A DNA stretch of 64,000 bases from Thioclava sp. GXIMD2076 (GTDB lineage: Bacteria > Pseudomonadota > Alphaproteobacteria > Rhodobacterales > Rhodobacteraceae), in contig NZ_CP149932.1 of the NCBI RefSeq assembly GCF_037949795.1, positions 1,415,001 to 1,479,000 of the forward strand, given 5' to 3'. Below the pieces are notes generated by a model. The model ran no database searches, had not been told where the DNA came from, and saw only the letters and a program-made list of their open reading frames with translations. Numbering within the stretch: position 1 is the stretch's first letter; every line of letters starts with the position of its first letter. Shown one piece after another: positions 17,399-26,213 of the stretch. Made by a program: the position numbers and the translations under genes.

Positions 17399-18013
17399 CT
17401 ATGGCGTTTGAGTGCGCTTTAACAGGTGCTGCACGGCCTTAAGTAAAGGGAGTTCAGCAAGGACTGGCGGTGAACATAGCACGATAACGGCAACGGCAGC
17501 GCCAAACGCCCAATCAACCTCCAACAGCTTAAAGTCGCGAGGTAAACTAAGCTCTTCAACGATGATCTTAATTACTACATATGCCGTGCTACAGATATAC
17601 GCGTCGTCACGAAGCTGAATGAATTTTTGCCCCGCTTTAGAGTATCTCTCTCTACGATTTCTCTTCACCTCATTCTCACGCAGGTTTTTCCAGAAATCCA
17701 GTTCTGGCTCGGGTGATGGAATAGGGACGACTGTGGGGACCGGTTCGGGTACTGGTGCGAGGGTTACGCCTATATGGCGGGCCAGCTCTTCTGCGGGCAG
17801 TAAATCAAACTGAAATTTGTCTATCATTGCACATCGCGTTGAGGCCGGCACGGGACGTTCGCCCTTTTCGTAGCGGTAGTAGTCTCGTGTCGATATGCCG
17901 AGCTCCGTACTGAGATGCTTTTTGGTCCACCCTCTCTCCAGTCGAAAGTTCAGCAGCTCGGTCGCTCCAACGTGCTTGATCGTCGAATCGTATGGGCTGT
18001 CTCCCTCTGCCAT
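17399..18013 (-). CDS. XRE-family helix-turn-helix protein with two C-terminal membrane segments
   Basis: 204 aa. Residues ~20-60 (LNFRLERGWTKKHLSTELGI then YYRYEKGERPVP) are a Cro/CI-type helix-turn-helix. A Pro/Val-rich linker (VPEPVPTVVPIPSPEPE) leads to hydrophobic segments (ICSTAYVVIKIIV and AFGAAVAVIVLCSPPVLA). A DNA-binding domain tethered to the membrane is unusual and may sense an envelope signal. ATG 18013 is preferred because GGAGG lies 8 nt upstream. Divergent from the Ner-like gene, with palindromes between them. Confidence 0.6.
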   Translation of the reverse strand: MAEGDSPYDSTIKHVGATELLNFRLERGWTKKHLSTELGISTRDYYRYEKGERPVPASTRCAMIDKFQFDLLPAEELARHIGVTLAPVPEPVPTVVPIPSPEPELDFWKNLRENEVKRNRRERYSKAGQKFIQLRDDAYICSTAYVVIKIIVEELSLPRDFKLLEVDWAFGAAVAVIVLCSPPVLAELPLLKAVQHLLKRTQTP

Positions 18014-18107
18014 TTCCATTGCCTCCGCTGCTGGTTTTTCCAGCCTACTCAGAAACCTTAGTTCGGGAACCGAAATTTATATTGGAAATACAACGGCCGG
18101 ACTTTTC

Positions 18108-18121
18108 GGTCCGATCGGACC
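18108..18121. promoter_or_regulatory. 14-bp perfect palindrome in the divergent regulator intergenic region
   Basis: GGTCCGATCGGACC is its own reverse complement. A second inverted repeat, TTCGG-GAA-CCGAA, lies at about 18062-18074. Both sit between the divergent XRE-membrane gene and Ner-like gene, where operators for one or both regulators would be expected. Confidence 0.5.
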
Positions 18122-18247
18122 AAAGAGTCCGCTTCTCTTTTTCCTTTTAAGTCAATTGATTGCGCGGTTGACCCAGAAAGATAGAGATCCTTAGCTTGAA
18201 AGGGGGCTTGCCCACATTCCATTCATGCAGAACCTGGAGGCGGCTCA

Positions 18248-18490
18248 ATGCGCACCCCGACGAAGGAAGAATTAGACGCCCATGAACTGCTGAAAGCACA
18301 GCTACGTATCCGGGGAACATCCCTTGCGCAGCTGGCTCGTGAGATTGGTGTGAATGATTCAGCGCTGACTTTGGTTGGAAAACGTATGTGCCGTTCGGCG
18401 CGCATCGAGAAAGCGCTTGCCGAAGCCGTGGGACGACACGTCGAGGACCTGTTTCCTTGTCAAAAAAGGAGGGCCGATGATGATCTGTAA
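18248..18490 (+). CDS. Ner/Nlp-like small DNA-binding protein
   Basis: 80 aa. The whole protein is a helix-turn-helix of the Ner/SfsB kind: ELLKAQLRIRGTSLAQLARE followed by IGVNDSALTLVGKR and ALAEAVGRHVEDLFP. Ner of phage Mu represses early transposition genes; the position just before tnsA suggests a similar role here. GGAGG 8 nt before the ATG. The protein is complete and intact. Confidence 0.7.
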   Translation: MRTPTKEELDAHELLKAQLRIRGTSLAQLAREIGVNDSALTLVGKRMCRSARIEKALAEAVGRHVEDLFPCQKRRADDDL

Positions 18491-18511
18491 CAATACGCCG
18501 TAAATGAAGAA

Positions 18512-18578
18512 GGGCCGTCGGAGTTGCAGCTCCGAAGGCCCTCTATGGAGATGTATCAAGTAGCACCCGATACATCTC
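18512..18578 (+). terminator. Two hairpins between the Ner-like gene and tnsA
   Basis: Hairpin 1 (about 18512-18541) pairs GGGCC...CGGAG with CTCCG...GGCCC. Hairpin 2 is GAGATGTATC (18548-18557) with its perfect complement GATACATCTC (18569-18578), followed by TTTC. They may end the Ner-like transcript or act in the tnsA leader. Confidence 0.4.
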
Positions 18579-18704
18579 TTTCATGACCCATTTTCTGGAT
18601 CCGGTCAAGCGCGCAGAGCTTTCTGCGCGGCGGGTCTTTGTGTCTCAATGAAAGAGGAGCTCGGCGTGGGCAGAGATTGATCTGCCGCGCGGGTAAGAAT
18701 TCCA

Positions 18705-19397
18705 ATGGATGGATTTGATTTCTGGGGGCCGTATGTGCCCCCGGAGCGCACGCGGGCGACGCGTATGTTTGCGGCGCGCTCAAAGTCGAGCGCGCGTGGT
18801 TTTCTGCTGGCCAAACTGCATCGGAGTGCTGCATGGCGCCAGTTTATCTTCGAGAGCAATGAGGAGCGTAAATGCCTGCTCGTTAGCTTCTCGCAAAGGG
18901 AAGTGGTCGACATCTGGGACCAGCCGCCCCGCGTTCCCTTTCGCGATGCTGCGGGGAAGCTTCGGTATCACGTCTTTGATTACCTTCTTCTGTTTGAGAC
19001 CGGCTTCAAGCTTGCTCTGGCCGTAAAGCCGAGCGCCTTGGTCGAACGTAACGGTTTCGATAAGGAGCTCGCTCTTATCAAAGCTCAGCTGCCGAAGCGG
19101 TTTGCGGATGATGCTCTGCTCGTGACCGAGAACAGCTACTCCGAGGCAGAGGTGCGGAATGCCGAGCTCCTTCATATGTTTCGTGGGATTGAGGACGCGG
19201 AAGCGGATGCTGTTGTCGCCGAAGTCTTGCGCGGGCTGAACGGATCGACATCGGTGCAGCAGGTCGTGGAGGCGACCGGGCTGAAGGGGCGGGCCTATCG
19301 CGCGGTCTTTCGGGCGATCTTTGACGGGGCAGTCGAGGCAGATCTGTCCCACCATGTCACCGAGCGCAGTATGTTGACGCTGCCGGAGGTGCAATAA
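18705..19397 (+). CDS. tnsA: Tn7-like transposase endonuclease subunit TnsA
   Basis: 230 aa. TnsA cuts the 5' strands at the transposon ends. The type-II-restriction-like core is visible: FESNEERKCLL (Glu50/53/54), RYHVFDYLLLFETG (Asp92) and LALAVKPSAL (Lys108), with a spacing close to the Asp114...Lys132 of Tn7 TnsA. The C-terminal ~90 residues hold a winged-helix-like part (VVEATGLKGRAYRAVFRA). The stop shares one base with the tnsB start. Confidence 0.87.
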   Translation: MDGFDFWGPYVPPERTRATRMFAARSKSSARGFLLAKLHRSAAWRQFIFESNEERKCLLVSFSQREVVDIWDQPPRVPFRDAAGKLRYHVFDYLLLFETGFKLALAVKPSALVERNGFDKELALIKAQLPKRFADDALLVTENSYSEAEVRNAELLHMFRGIEDAEADAVVAEVLRGLNGSTSVQQVVEATGLKGRAYRAVFRAIFDGAVEADLSHHVTERSMLTLPEVQ

Positions 19398-21547
19398 TGG
19401 CGGTCCGGTTACGCATATCCAAGGCCGAGGCGGTGATCCTCGGCGAGACCCTTCACATGGTCGACAATGTGAGCGAGACGCTTGTCGAGTTGCGCGCGTT
19501 AAATGCCACTTCCGAACCTCTTTGCCTGAGCCATCAGGATCTTAAAACGATGCTGGACGATGGTAAGGCACGGCTGGAATATGGCTATTTTTCCAACTCA
19601 AGAGCTGCGCGGCGGGCCTCGGCGGGAAGCATGCTTGTCAGCCGAATGCCTGCTGCCGAGCAGGCCCGCGTTTTTCGCAAACAGCTTTTCGTAGAAGAAT
19701 TTGAGGCGGGGGAGGCCGCCAAGGAGGTCAGCCGCTCGCAAGCTTCCGTGTGCGCCTACATGCCCAAACTGGTCGAGCGTGTCGAGGCGAGGCTGACGGA
19801 GCAGATCTGCCAAGGGCGCAACGCTGAAGAACTGGCAAAGCTCTTTGCGCTGCGCGCGCCTTGTCGGACTTCACTGATGAAATGGCTGAGGGATTGGCAG
19901 GAAACGCGCGATCCGATGTGCTTTGTCAAAAGGTCGCGTTTCAATAGCCAGAATGCCAAGCGGGTCTCTGCGCGGGCCGAGGCGATCATGCAGGAGACAT
20001 TCAAGCTCTATCTACATCCGAACCGGGTCAATGTGCCTTATGTGACCATGCAAGTGAACAGGGTCATTCGCGAGCTAAACAAGTCACTCGCCTTGAATGA
20101 AGACCTGCCGGAGCCAGAGATTTCCGAAAGCACGGTCAGACGACGGATCTCCGAGTTGAACAAGTTCGAGGTCTGCGCTGCGAGAGAAGGGCTCACGGTC
20201 GCCAAGAATAAGTTTGGTCCCTACACCAAAGGTCTATTGGTCGAGGCGCCCCTGCAAGGCGTCGAGATGGACGAATGGCAGATAGATCTTCTTGCCTTTC
20301 TTGAAGGGGGTGGCATTGATGTCAGTCGTCCGAGTTTTGACAAGCTGAGAACCGGACGCTCCTGGATCTGCGTGGCCTTGGACCGTGCGACACGCGTCGT
20401 ACTGGCCGTAAAAATGGCATTTAAACCTAATTCGGATATCGCCCTCGCGACCCTTTGGCTGGCGATGCGCAATAAGGCCGCGATCTCCAAGCAGCTTGGA
20501 TGTCAGAAAGAGTGGAGCCAAGGCGGGCATATCTTTTCGGTGTTCGTCGATAACGGCAGCGCATTCGTCGATTCCAAATTCTCGGCAGCCTTGGCCGATC
20601 TTGATGTGGGCTATGAGGTTTTACCCGCTGGGGTTCCAAAATTGCGTGCCCGTATCGAGCGGCTTTTTCGAACCTTCGGAACGCGGTTGATGCAGCGGCT
20701 GACGGGAAGAACATTCGGCAATACGCAAGAGCGTGGTGATTATCCTGCTGACCAGAATATCGTCCATACAGCCGAGAGCATCGTCGAATTGCTCGTCAGT
20801 TTCGTTGTCGACGAATACCACGATACGCCGCACCGCGGCTTGGAATATGCGACGCCGGCGAATACTTGGGACCGCCTGATCGATCAATACGGCCATAGTC
20901 CCGCTAAATCCCCGCATGAGCTGCGCCATATTCTGGGTATTCCACTGCAACGCCAGCTGGGGCGGCATGGGGTTCTGGTCTGTGGCGTCAATTACCATAG
21001 CCGGGAGCTTGCTGAGTATTTCATGCGCTATGGCGCACAGAAAATGGATCTGCGGCTTGATCCCGAGGATATGGGATTTCTGTCCATTTGGTATGACGAT
21101 GCCTGGCACACCATCCCTGCCGGACTGAGCAAGCTGCAAGGCGTGTCTCTGGCGGTCTGGGACGCGACGATCCGCGATCTCCGGCGGACCAATAAGGCTG
21201 CCGCGCGCCTTCATATCGATGTGGTGGATGCAGCCCTCGAACGCTCGACCAAGAACGACGATGCCCAGCGGGCATGGCGGCAGATTGGCCCACTGACAGT
21301 ATCGGCGCGCGACATCCGGCGTGCCGAGCAGGAGTGCTTTTTCGGACTGAGCTTTGGTGGTGAAGCCGAGGCGGAACAAATCACCCCTCTCTCTGATCGA
21401 CCAAGTCTCAGCAATGCAATCTCGCAGGCTGCCGAGAAGACACCGACGGCTTCTACGCAACCCACGCCGCCAGATCCAGCGCCGAATACCGACGGCGGCT
21501 CGCGAAAACCCAAATTCAGTTGGAGGTTCAGTGATGACAATGAATGA
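19397..21547 (+). CDS. tnsB: Tn7-like DDE transposase TnsB
   Basis: 716 aa. The integrase catalytic core has Asp in VEMDEWQIDL (about residue 292), Asp in VFVDNGSAFVD (about 384) and Glu in RARIERLFRTFG (about 419), giving an intact DDE triad with the 35-residue D-E spacing. N-terminal helix-turn-helix domains (residues ~90-230) should bind the end repeats; the C-terminal Mu-transposase-like beta domain and a Pro/Thr-rich tail follow, where Tn7 TnsB contacts TnsC. GGAGG precedes the ATG, which overlaps the tnsA stop. Confidence 0.93.
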   Translation: MAVRLRISKAEAVILGETLHMVDNVSETLVELRALNATSEPLCLSHQDLKTMLDDGKARLEYGYFSNSRAARRASAGSMLVSRMPAAEQARVFRKQLFVEEFEAGEAAKEVSRSQASVCAYMPKLVERVEARLTEQICQGRNAEELAKLFALRAPCRTSLMKWLRDWQETRDPMCFVKRSRFNSQNAKRVSARAEAIMQETFKLYLHPNRVNVPYVTMQVNRVIRELNKSLALNEDLPEPEISESTVRRRISELNKFEVCAAREGLTVAKNKFGPYTKGLLVEAPLQGVEMDEWQIDLLAFLEGGGIDVSRPSFDKLRTGRSWICVALDRATRVVLAVKMAFKPNSDIALATLWLAMRNKAAISKQLGCQKEWSQGGHIFSVFVDNGSAFVDSKFSAALADLDVGYEVLPAGVPKLRARIERLFRTFGTRLMQRLTGRTFGNTQERGDYPADQNIVHTAESIVELLVSFVVDEYHDTPHRGLEYATPANTWDRLIDQYGHSPAKSPHELRHILGIPLQRQLGRHGVLVCGVNYHSRELAEYFMRYGAQKMDLRLDPEDMGFLSIWYDDAWHTIPAGLSKLQGVSLAVWDATIRDLRRTNKAAARLHIDVVDAALERSTKNDDAQRAWRQIGPLTVSARDIRRAEQECFFGLSFGGEAEAEQITPLSDRPSLSNAISQAAEKTPTASTQPTPPDPAPNTDGGSRKPKFSWRFSDDNE

Positions 21548-22502
21548 CCCGAACGTGCGGCAGATTATTCAGGATATCCGGTCTGCCTATATCCCGACCG
21601 CGGCTTTCCGTCGCCTTGAGGAGTATTTCGATCAGTTGCTGGAACAACGCCGTGCCGATCTTGCGGACGGGATTGTGGCGGATTTGCGCGGCATCGCGCT
21701 CGTGGGCCGTTCTGGCGCTGGCAAAACGACGGCGATCAAGGAGTTAAGACGGCGATACCAGAGCCGGCTTCTTTTTGAGGGCCCGGATGGCGAAAGTGAG
21801 CTGGTAAGCCTCAAGGTGCCGTCTCCGGCAACGATGAAGGTGGTCGGGACCGATATCTTGCATGCCTTGGGACATAAGCTGCAGCAGGATCGATCCTCGG
21901 CGGTAATCTGGAACCTCGTGAAGCGGCACTGCAAGCTGCGGAAAACGCTATTCCTGCATCTCGATGAGGCGCAGGATCTGGCACAGCACCAGACGATCAA
22001 AGAGCGACAGGCGATTGTTAATACCCTGAAGTCTCTCATGGAGAACAGCCAATGGCCCGTGGGCTTGATGCTGACGGGCATGCCTGGCCTCAAAAGGATC
22101 ATCAATCAGGACGCACAATTGGCGCGGCGCATCTATCCCATCGAGATCGAGCGGCTCTCGCAATATTCGAGCCACGAGGAGGTGTTCAGCCTGGTTTCCG
22201 TCTATTGCGATCGGGCGCGGCTCCAGATGGGGGAGGATGTGATGTCGGATGAGTTCGCGGCCCGTCTTATGCATGCGGCAGATTATGAATTCGGTCTTCT
22301 GGCGCAGTTCATCGTTGAAGCCCAGACAAGGGTTCTTGGTCAGGATGGGATCAATGGCTGCCTGCGCAAAGAGCATTTTGCAGAAACATACCGGATGCGT
22401 ACTGACGCGCTTCCAGCGCTCAACCCGTTTCTCGCGGACGATTTCCACCGCATCGACCCGCGTCAAAGCTTCAATGATGACGAGGAGGATGACGATGCTT
22501 GA
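21534..22502 (+). CDS. tnsC: Tn7-like AAA+ regulator TnsC
   Basis: 322 aa. Walker A VGRSGAGKTTAIKEL, Walker B LFLHLDEAQDLAQ and a sensor region MLTGMPGLKRII. TnsC links the target selector to TnsAB. The frame is open far upstream inside tnsB, but GGAGG 7 nt before the ATG at 21534 fixes the start, giving a 14-nt overlap with tnsB. At 322 aa it is shorter than Tn7 TnsC (555 aa) and closer to TniB/short TnsC. An acidic tail (DDEEDDDA) ends it. Confidence 0.92.
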   Translation: MTMNDPNVRQIIQDIRSAYIPTAAFRRLEEYFDQLLEQRRADLADGIVADLRGIALVGRSGAGKTTAIKELRRRYQSRLLFEGPDGESELVSLKVPSPATMKVVGTDILHALGHKLQQDRSSAVIWNLVKRHCKLRKTLFLHLDEAQDLAQHQTIKERQAIVNTLKSLMENSQWPVGLMLTGMPGLKRIINQDAQLARRIYPIEIERLSQYSSHEEVFSLVSVYCDRARLQMGEDVMSDEFAARLMHAADYEFGLLAQFIVEAQTRVLGQDGINGCLRKEHFAETYRMRTDALPALNPFLADDFHRIDPRQSFNDDEEDDDA

Positions 22503-24291
22503 GCGTCACCTTGCTCTGTCGGTCTCTCCGTTCGATGGAGAGACACCCGCCAGCATTGCAGCACGGCTTGCCTGTCGCAATGAGACCCCGCCGCGTGATC
22601 TTTGCTCGGATATGGGGTTGAGATGGCCCTATCTCTGCTCGGGCCATCCCGATCAGCTCTCGCTGCTGGCCGAAGTCTCGGGGGTAGACTTGGCCTATCT
22701 TCATCACTGGAATCCGGAACAGATCGGTGTTGGACGCTATCGTATCGGACAGATGCGCAGCACAACGGGGGTGTTTCACCGCTGTCTTACGCGGGTCTGC
22801 CCGCTCTGTCTGGAGGAGGCCCTGGCACAGTTCGGCAGGTCAGGGGCGCATCAGCTTCTGGAATGGAATGTGCTCTGTCTGAAGGGATGTGAACGGCATG
22901 AGGTCGCCCTGCTCGAATTGCCTCGGGCGGCCACGTCGCATGAAACCTATGATGTGGTGACGCAACTGGGCCGTCATCAGGATGCTTTGCGATCCGCAGC
23001 CGATCACGCCGCTCCGCATTTTGCTACGGATTTCGAGACCTATGTACGGGGCCGGATCCGTGGGCAAGTGGAGGCCGATTGGATGAGCGGCTTGGAGCTT
23101 GGCCAATTGCATGGAGCTTGTCTCACCCTCGGTGCGGTGCTTGCAGGTGATCCCGCCGATAGTCTCTCAAAACTCGCGCCAGAAGCCGAAGATGACTATT
23201 GTCTTGAGGGTTTCAATGTCTTGTCTTCCGGCCCTATCGCGCTTGAGAATTGCCTTGAAGCGCTGCGGGGCAGGGGGGTGGGACGACGATCCTACCTGTC
23301 CTCCGATCTCGGACTTTTCTACAGCTGGTTGCAATCGGTCGATGATCAGCCGGAAATGCAGGACATCCTCGATTGCGTGCATCAATTCGCGACCCGCAGC
23401 TATACGATGACGCCCGGAAAAACCGTGCTCGGGAAAGCTGCCCCCGAGATCCAGCGGATTTCTTTCGAGACGGCGCGACGGCAATCTGGGCTGGGGGTGG
23501 CGTTGATCCGGCGGCTCATTGCGCATGTCGATTTACTTTCCGAGGCGGAAATGGCCGCCCTTCGGGAAACGACACCGGCGCAACTGGCAAGGGCGGTTGC
23601 GTTCTGGCGGGGTTTGCACAACCTGACCATTACTGCACAGAGGCTCAATATCGCGCCAACGCAGGTGACGGCGATGATGGATCTGGGGCTGATCGGGCAT
23701 ATCAAATTCGGAACGGCGCTTCGCTACGCCTATGCTGCCGATGTCGACCAATTGCTTGCGCAGGTGTCAGAACTGCCAGTGCTGTCGCATCTGCAGGGGT
23801 TTCAGTCTCTCCATCAGTTTGCGCGATCGCAGAGGATCCGCGTGGCGCATCTGGTTGCGCAATGGCGCTCGGGTACGCTTGATGGCATGGTACGGGCGAC
23901 CGATGCCGCGGGACTGCGGGGGCTGTATGTGCCGGTGGGTCAACAAGTGCAGGAAACGAAGCTTGCTTGTCGGGAAGGTAACCTGCCGCTTCTGGACGCG
24001 GCCAAGCGTCTTAAGATCAGCGCGGGCTCAGTTCGGTCGCTAAGAAACGCCGGTTATCTTCGGGGCGTGACAGAGCGAAACCCCGAGACCAATTATCTGC
24101 ATCAGCTGATTAGCCAGACCAGCATCACGGCTTTCGAAAAACACTATCTTACACTCGGCCAACTGGCGGCAGATGTGAACAAGGCACCCATTCACCTTGC
24201 GCGCCAGCTGGATCGGGCAGGGGTGCCAACACTCGACTGCGGAGGGGGCCGCATCAGGGTCTATGACCGAGCGCTGGTAGGTGAGTTTTGA
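22495..24291 (+). CDS. tniQ: TniQ-family protein of the transposition operon (TniQ2)
   Basis: 598 aa. N-terminal TniQ domain (LALSVSPFDGETPASIAARL, zinc-type CPLC near residue 102, then WNVLCLKGCERHEVALL). The C-terminal ~100 residues (DAAKRLKISAGSVRSLRNAG ... YLTLGQLAADVNKAPIHLA) match the layout of the TniQ1 tail. The ATG overlaps the tnsC stop by 8 nt, with GAGGAG upstream. With TniQ1 as the presumed site-specific selector, this one may be a general or alternative target selector. The roles are not proven. Confidence 0.87.
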   Translation: MLERHLALSVSPFDGETPASIAARLACRNETPPRDLCSDMGLRWPYLCSGHPDQLSLLAEVSGVDLAYLHHWNPEQIGVGRYRIGQMRSTTGVFHRCLTRVCPLCLEEALAQFGRSGAHQLLEWNVLCLKGCERHEVALLELPRAATSHETYDVVTQLGRHQDALRSAADHAAPHFATDFETYVRGRIRGQVEADWMSGLELGQLHGACLTLGAVLAGDPADSLSKLAPEAEDDYCLEGFNVLSSGPIALENCLEALRGRGVGRRSYLSSDLGLFYSWLQSVDDQPEMQDILDCVHQFATRSYTMTPGKTVLGKAAPEIQRISFETARRQSGLGVALIRRLIAHVDLLSEAEMAALRETTPAQLARAVAFWRGLHNLTITAQRLNIAPTQVTAMMDLGLIGHIKFGTALRYAYAADVDQLLAQVSELPVLSHLQGFQSLHQFARSQRIRVAHLVAQWRSGTLDGMVRATDAAGLRGLYVPVGQQVQETKLACREGNLPLLDAAKRLKISAGSVRSLRNAGYLRGVTERNPETNYLHQLISQTSITAFEKHYLTLGQLAADVNKAPIHLARQLDRAGVPTLDCGGGRIRVYDRALVGEF

Positions 24292-24364
24292 TAGCTGAGC
24301 GCCAGCGGAATGCGGAATTCCTCGCTTTATTAGGGTTTCGGGGGTACCCTAGGCTGGCATTTTC

Positions 24365-24556
24365 ATGAGCGGCACGACCATGACAGAAACAGAAGCGAAG
24401 AAGATCAGCGAAGATATTGCGCGGCTCAACTCCGTGACGGGGACGCTTATTGCCGAGACGATGCGGCTTCAGGCGCAAAACCGCTGGTATATGGCTCCCG
24501 TTGGTGCGATCGCGACGCTCGTTTGGATCGCGCTTGTAAAGGTCTTGATGTCGTAA
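24365..24556 (+). CDS. Small single-pass membrane protein
   Basis: 63 aa, hydrophilic helix (residues 10-40) followed by one membrane segment (WYMAPVGAIATLVWIALVKV) at the C-terminus. No family recognised. It follows tniQ2 by 73 nt. The ATG at 24380 (MTETEAKK) is an alternative start. Real-gene status rests on the amphipathic helix plus membrane segment. Confidence 0.5.
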   Translation: MSGTTMTETEAKKISEDIARLNSVTGTLIAETMRLQAQNRWYMAPVGAIATLVWIALVKVLMS

Positions 24557-24711
24557 ATTCGGGACCTGCGGCCTAGCCATAGATTGCGCCATTTTCCCGT
24601 CCAGATTGCGCTGGGATTGGATGTTATGGAACTAAGGCGGGGCGCACGCAAAATCAGGCTAGGGTTGCGCTCCGTAGCCGCCGAAAACCACAACACAGCT
24701 ATAGGATTACC

Positions 24712-25218
24712 ATGGTCAAATGGCTTCGGCGCATCTCTGGCGGCAAATCCCAGAGCTCAAAAATAACAGAAGAAATCGGACAGCTCCTTTGGAAAGTCTT
24801 CCCGCCAGAGGCAAAGGCAATTGTTTTCTGGGCCCGTTTCGGCTCTGGGGGGCATGGATCGAGGTTGGATTGGCTCGACGACGCCGGAAACCGCATCGGG
24901 CCGATGGGTTCAAAAGCAACTCCATTCGACGCCATGCGCGCAATCGAAACGCTTGCCCTGAACCTGCGGCGCACGCCACCTTTCGACCGCGATCCCTTCA
25001 CGCATATGCGTGTCGAACTCACGGAAAAGGGCAAGATGAATATCAACTTCGCCCATATTCCGGAATGGGACAGCTGGATGGGCCTTTTCATGCGTGGAGT
25101 GAGCGAGCTTTCAGAAGAGGAAGCGCGTAACCCGGAGCTGAGCAACACATGGGGGATCGACGTCGAGCATTGGCAAAAATGCCGTGCCCGGCGAGAACAG
25201 GAGCCTTACGAGAAGTGA
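24712..25218 (+). CDS. YezG-like (DUF600) putative immunity protein
   Basis: 168 aa. GQLLWKVFPPEAKAIVFWAR near the N-terminus and FTHMRVELTEKGKMNINFAH in the middle match the layout of YezG/DUF600 immunity proteins (strand-turn-strand with KxxxxF and a final acidic helix). Such proteins neutralise polymorphic toxins, but no toxin gene is next to it. AGGA 5 nt before the ATG. Cargo of the transposon. Confidence 0.5.
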   Translation: MVKWLRRISGGKSQSSKITEEIGQLLWKVFPPEAKAIVFWARFGSGGHGSRLDWLDDAGNRIGPMGSKATPFDAMRAIETLALNLRRTPPFDRDPFTHMRVELTEKGKMNINFAHIPEWDSWMGLFMRGVSELSEEEARNPELSNTWGIDVEHWQKCRARREQEPYEK

Positions 25219-25313
25219 GCGGCACGGCGATCATTGCAAACGTCAGCAATGCGGGACAAAGCGGACAATAAGTCGCGCCGTGGGCCGATCATGCGCCACG
25301 CAAGGAGTAAAGA

Positions 25314-25976
25314 TTGACTACAACCAAAGATGCGGTACTTGCTCTCACAGAGACAGCAGCAGGCGAGATTGCGAGCAGCTGGGCTTATAACAAGCGGGCC
25401 AAAACATTCGCTTTGACGCCAGTCGAAGGTATTACTGCTCTGTTAGCGCCAAACTGGGGCTTCAAGAGCTGGATCGCGCGCACAGAGCCGCGTCTGGATC
25501 TATTCTCGGAGCGCGTATCTTCAACGCATAGGCTATTGTCGGGACAGCGAGATGCCGTCGCGGTCCTCACGCTTGTTAATCAGCAATTTTGGAGATCCTG
25601 CGGACAGCGTGGCTACCCACAGTCTTTCATGGAGGATCTTGCAGGGTATCCGGCAACCGCAGGAGACCGTGAAATCTCAGATGTCCCAGCATATATCCAG
25701 CAACTGACATCCTGCGCAGAGCACTATCTTTCCTCTGGCTTTGACTTAGGCGATGAATGGCAATTTCTTCGATCGTGCCCAAAAAACTGGGTCTATTACA
25801 GTCCATTCTATCGGCAAGATCCAAGGGCTTTTGTTCTGATCCAGCTATTACAGGGTAATACCCAAGCAATGGCGCAATTTCTGACTCAAACGGATCTTCC
25901 GTCTGAATTCCGCGAAAGCTTGATGCCGACGTTCGCGGCATATGAAGCTAATCTAGCGAAGTTGAAGCTTCACTAA
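25314..25976 (+). CDS. Hypothetical protein, 220 aa
   Basis: TTG start supported by AAGGAG 7 nt upstream. A largely alpha-helical soluble protein with no recognised motif; Trp/Phe/Tyr-rich stretches such as NQQFWRSCGQRGYPQSFMED and WVYYSPFYRQDP stand out. Located between the YezG-like gene and a membrane protein gene near the right end of the element. Function unknown. Confidence 0.5.
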   Translation: MTTTKDAVLALTETAAGEIASSWAYNKRAKTFALTPVEGITALLAPNWGFKSWIARTEPRLDLFSERVSSTHRLLSGQRDAVAVLTLVNQQFWRSCGQRGYPQSFMEDLAGYPATAGDREISDVPAYIQQLTSCAEHYLSSGFDLGDEWQFLRSCPKNWVYYSPFYRQDPRAFVLIQLLQGNTQAMAQFLTQTDLPSEFRESLMPTFAAYEANLAKLKLH

Positions 25977-26213
25977 ATAGCAATAAGGAAAATACGCTAC
26001 GGGCTCGAAGCTGCCCTTGGCCTTCAACGGGTATTATGTCGTAGATTGGCCCCTATAGCTCGTTCGCCTACAGATTTAAAATGACTCAGGTCAAGTAAGC
26101 ATGTTCCGTATTTTAAACGCTCTAGAAGCGTTGTTGACCCCTATTTAAGTGGTACGAAGAGGAACGAGCGAAATTTTTGATAAGCCCCCTTAGATCATTT
26201 GAAGAGGTATGCA

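Noticed and set aside
18061..18070. GTTCGGGAAC as a LexA-type box
   Set aside because: The alphaproteobacterial SOS box is GTTC-N7-GTTC (direct). Only part of this fits, as an inverted repeat; kept as a candidate regulator site only.
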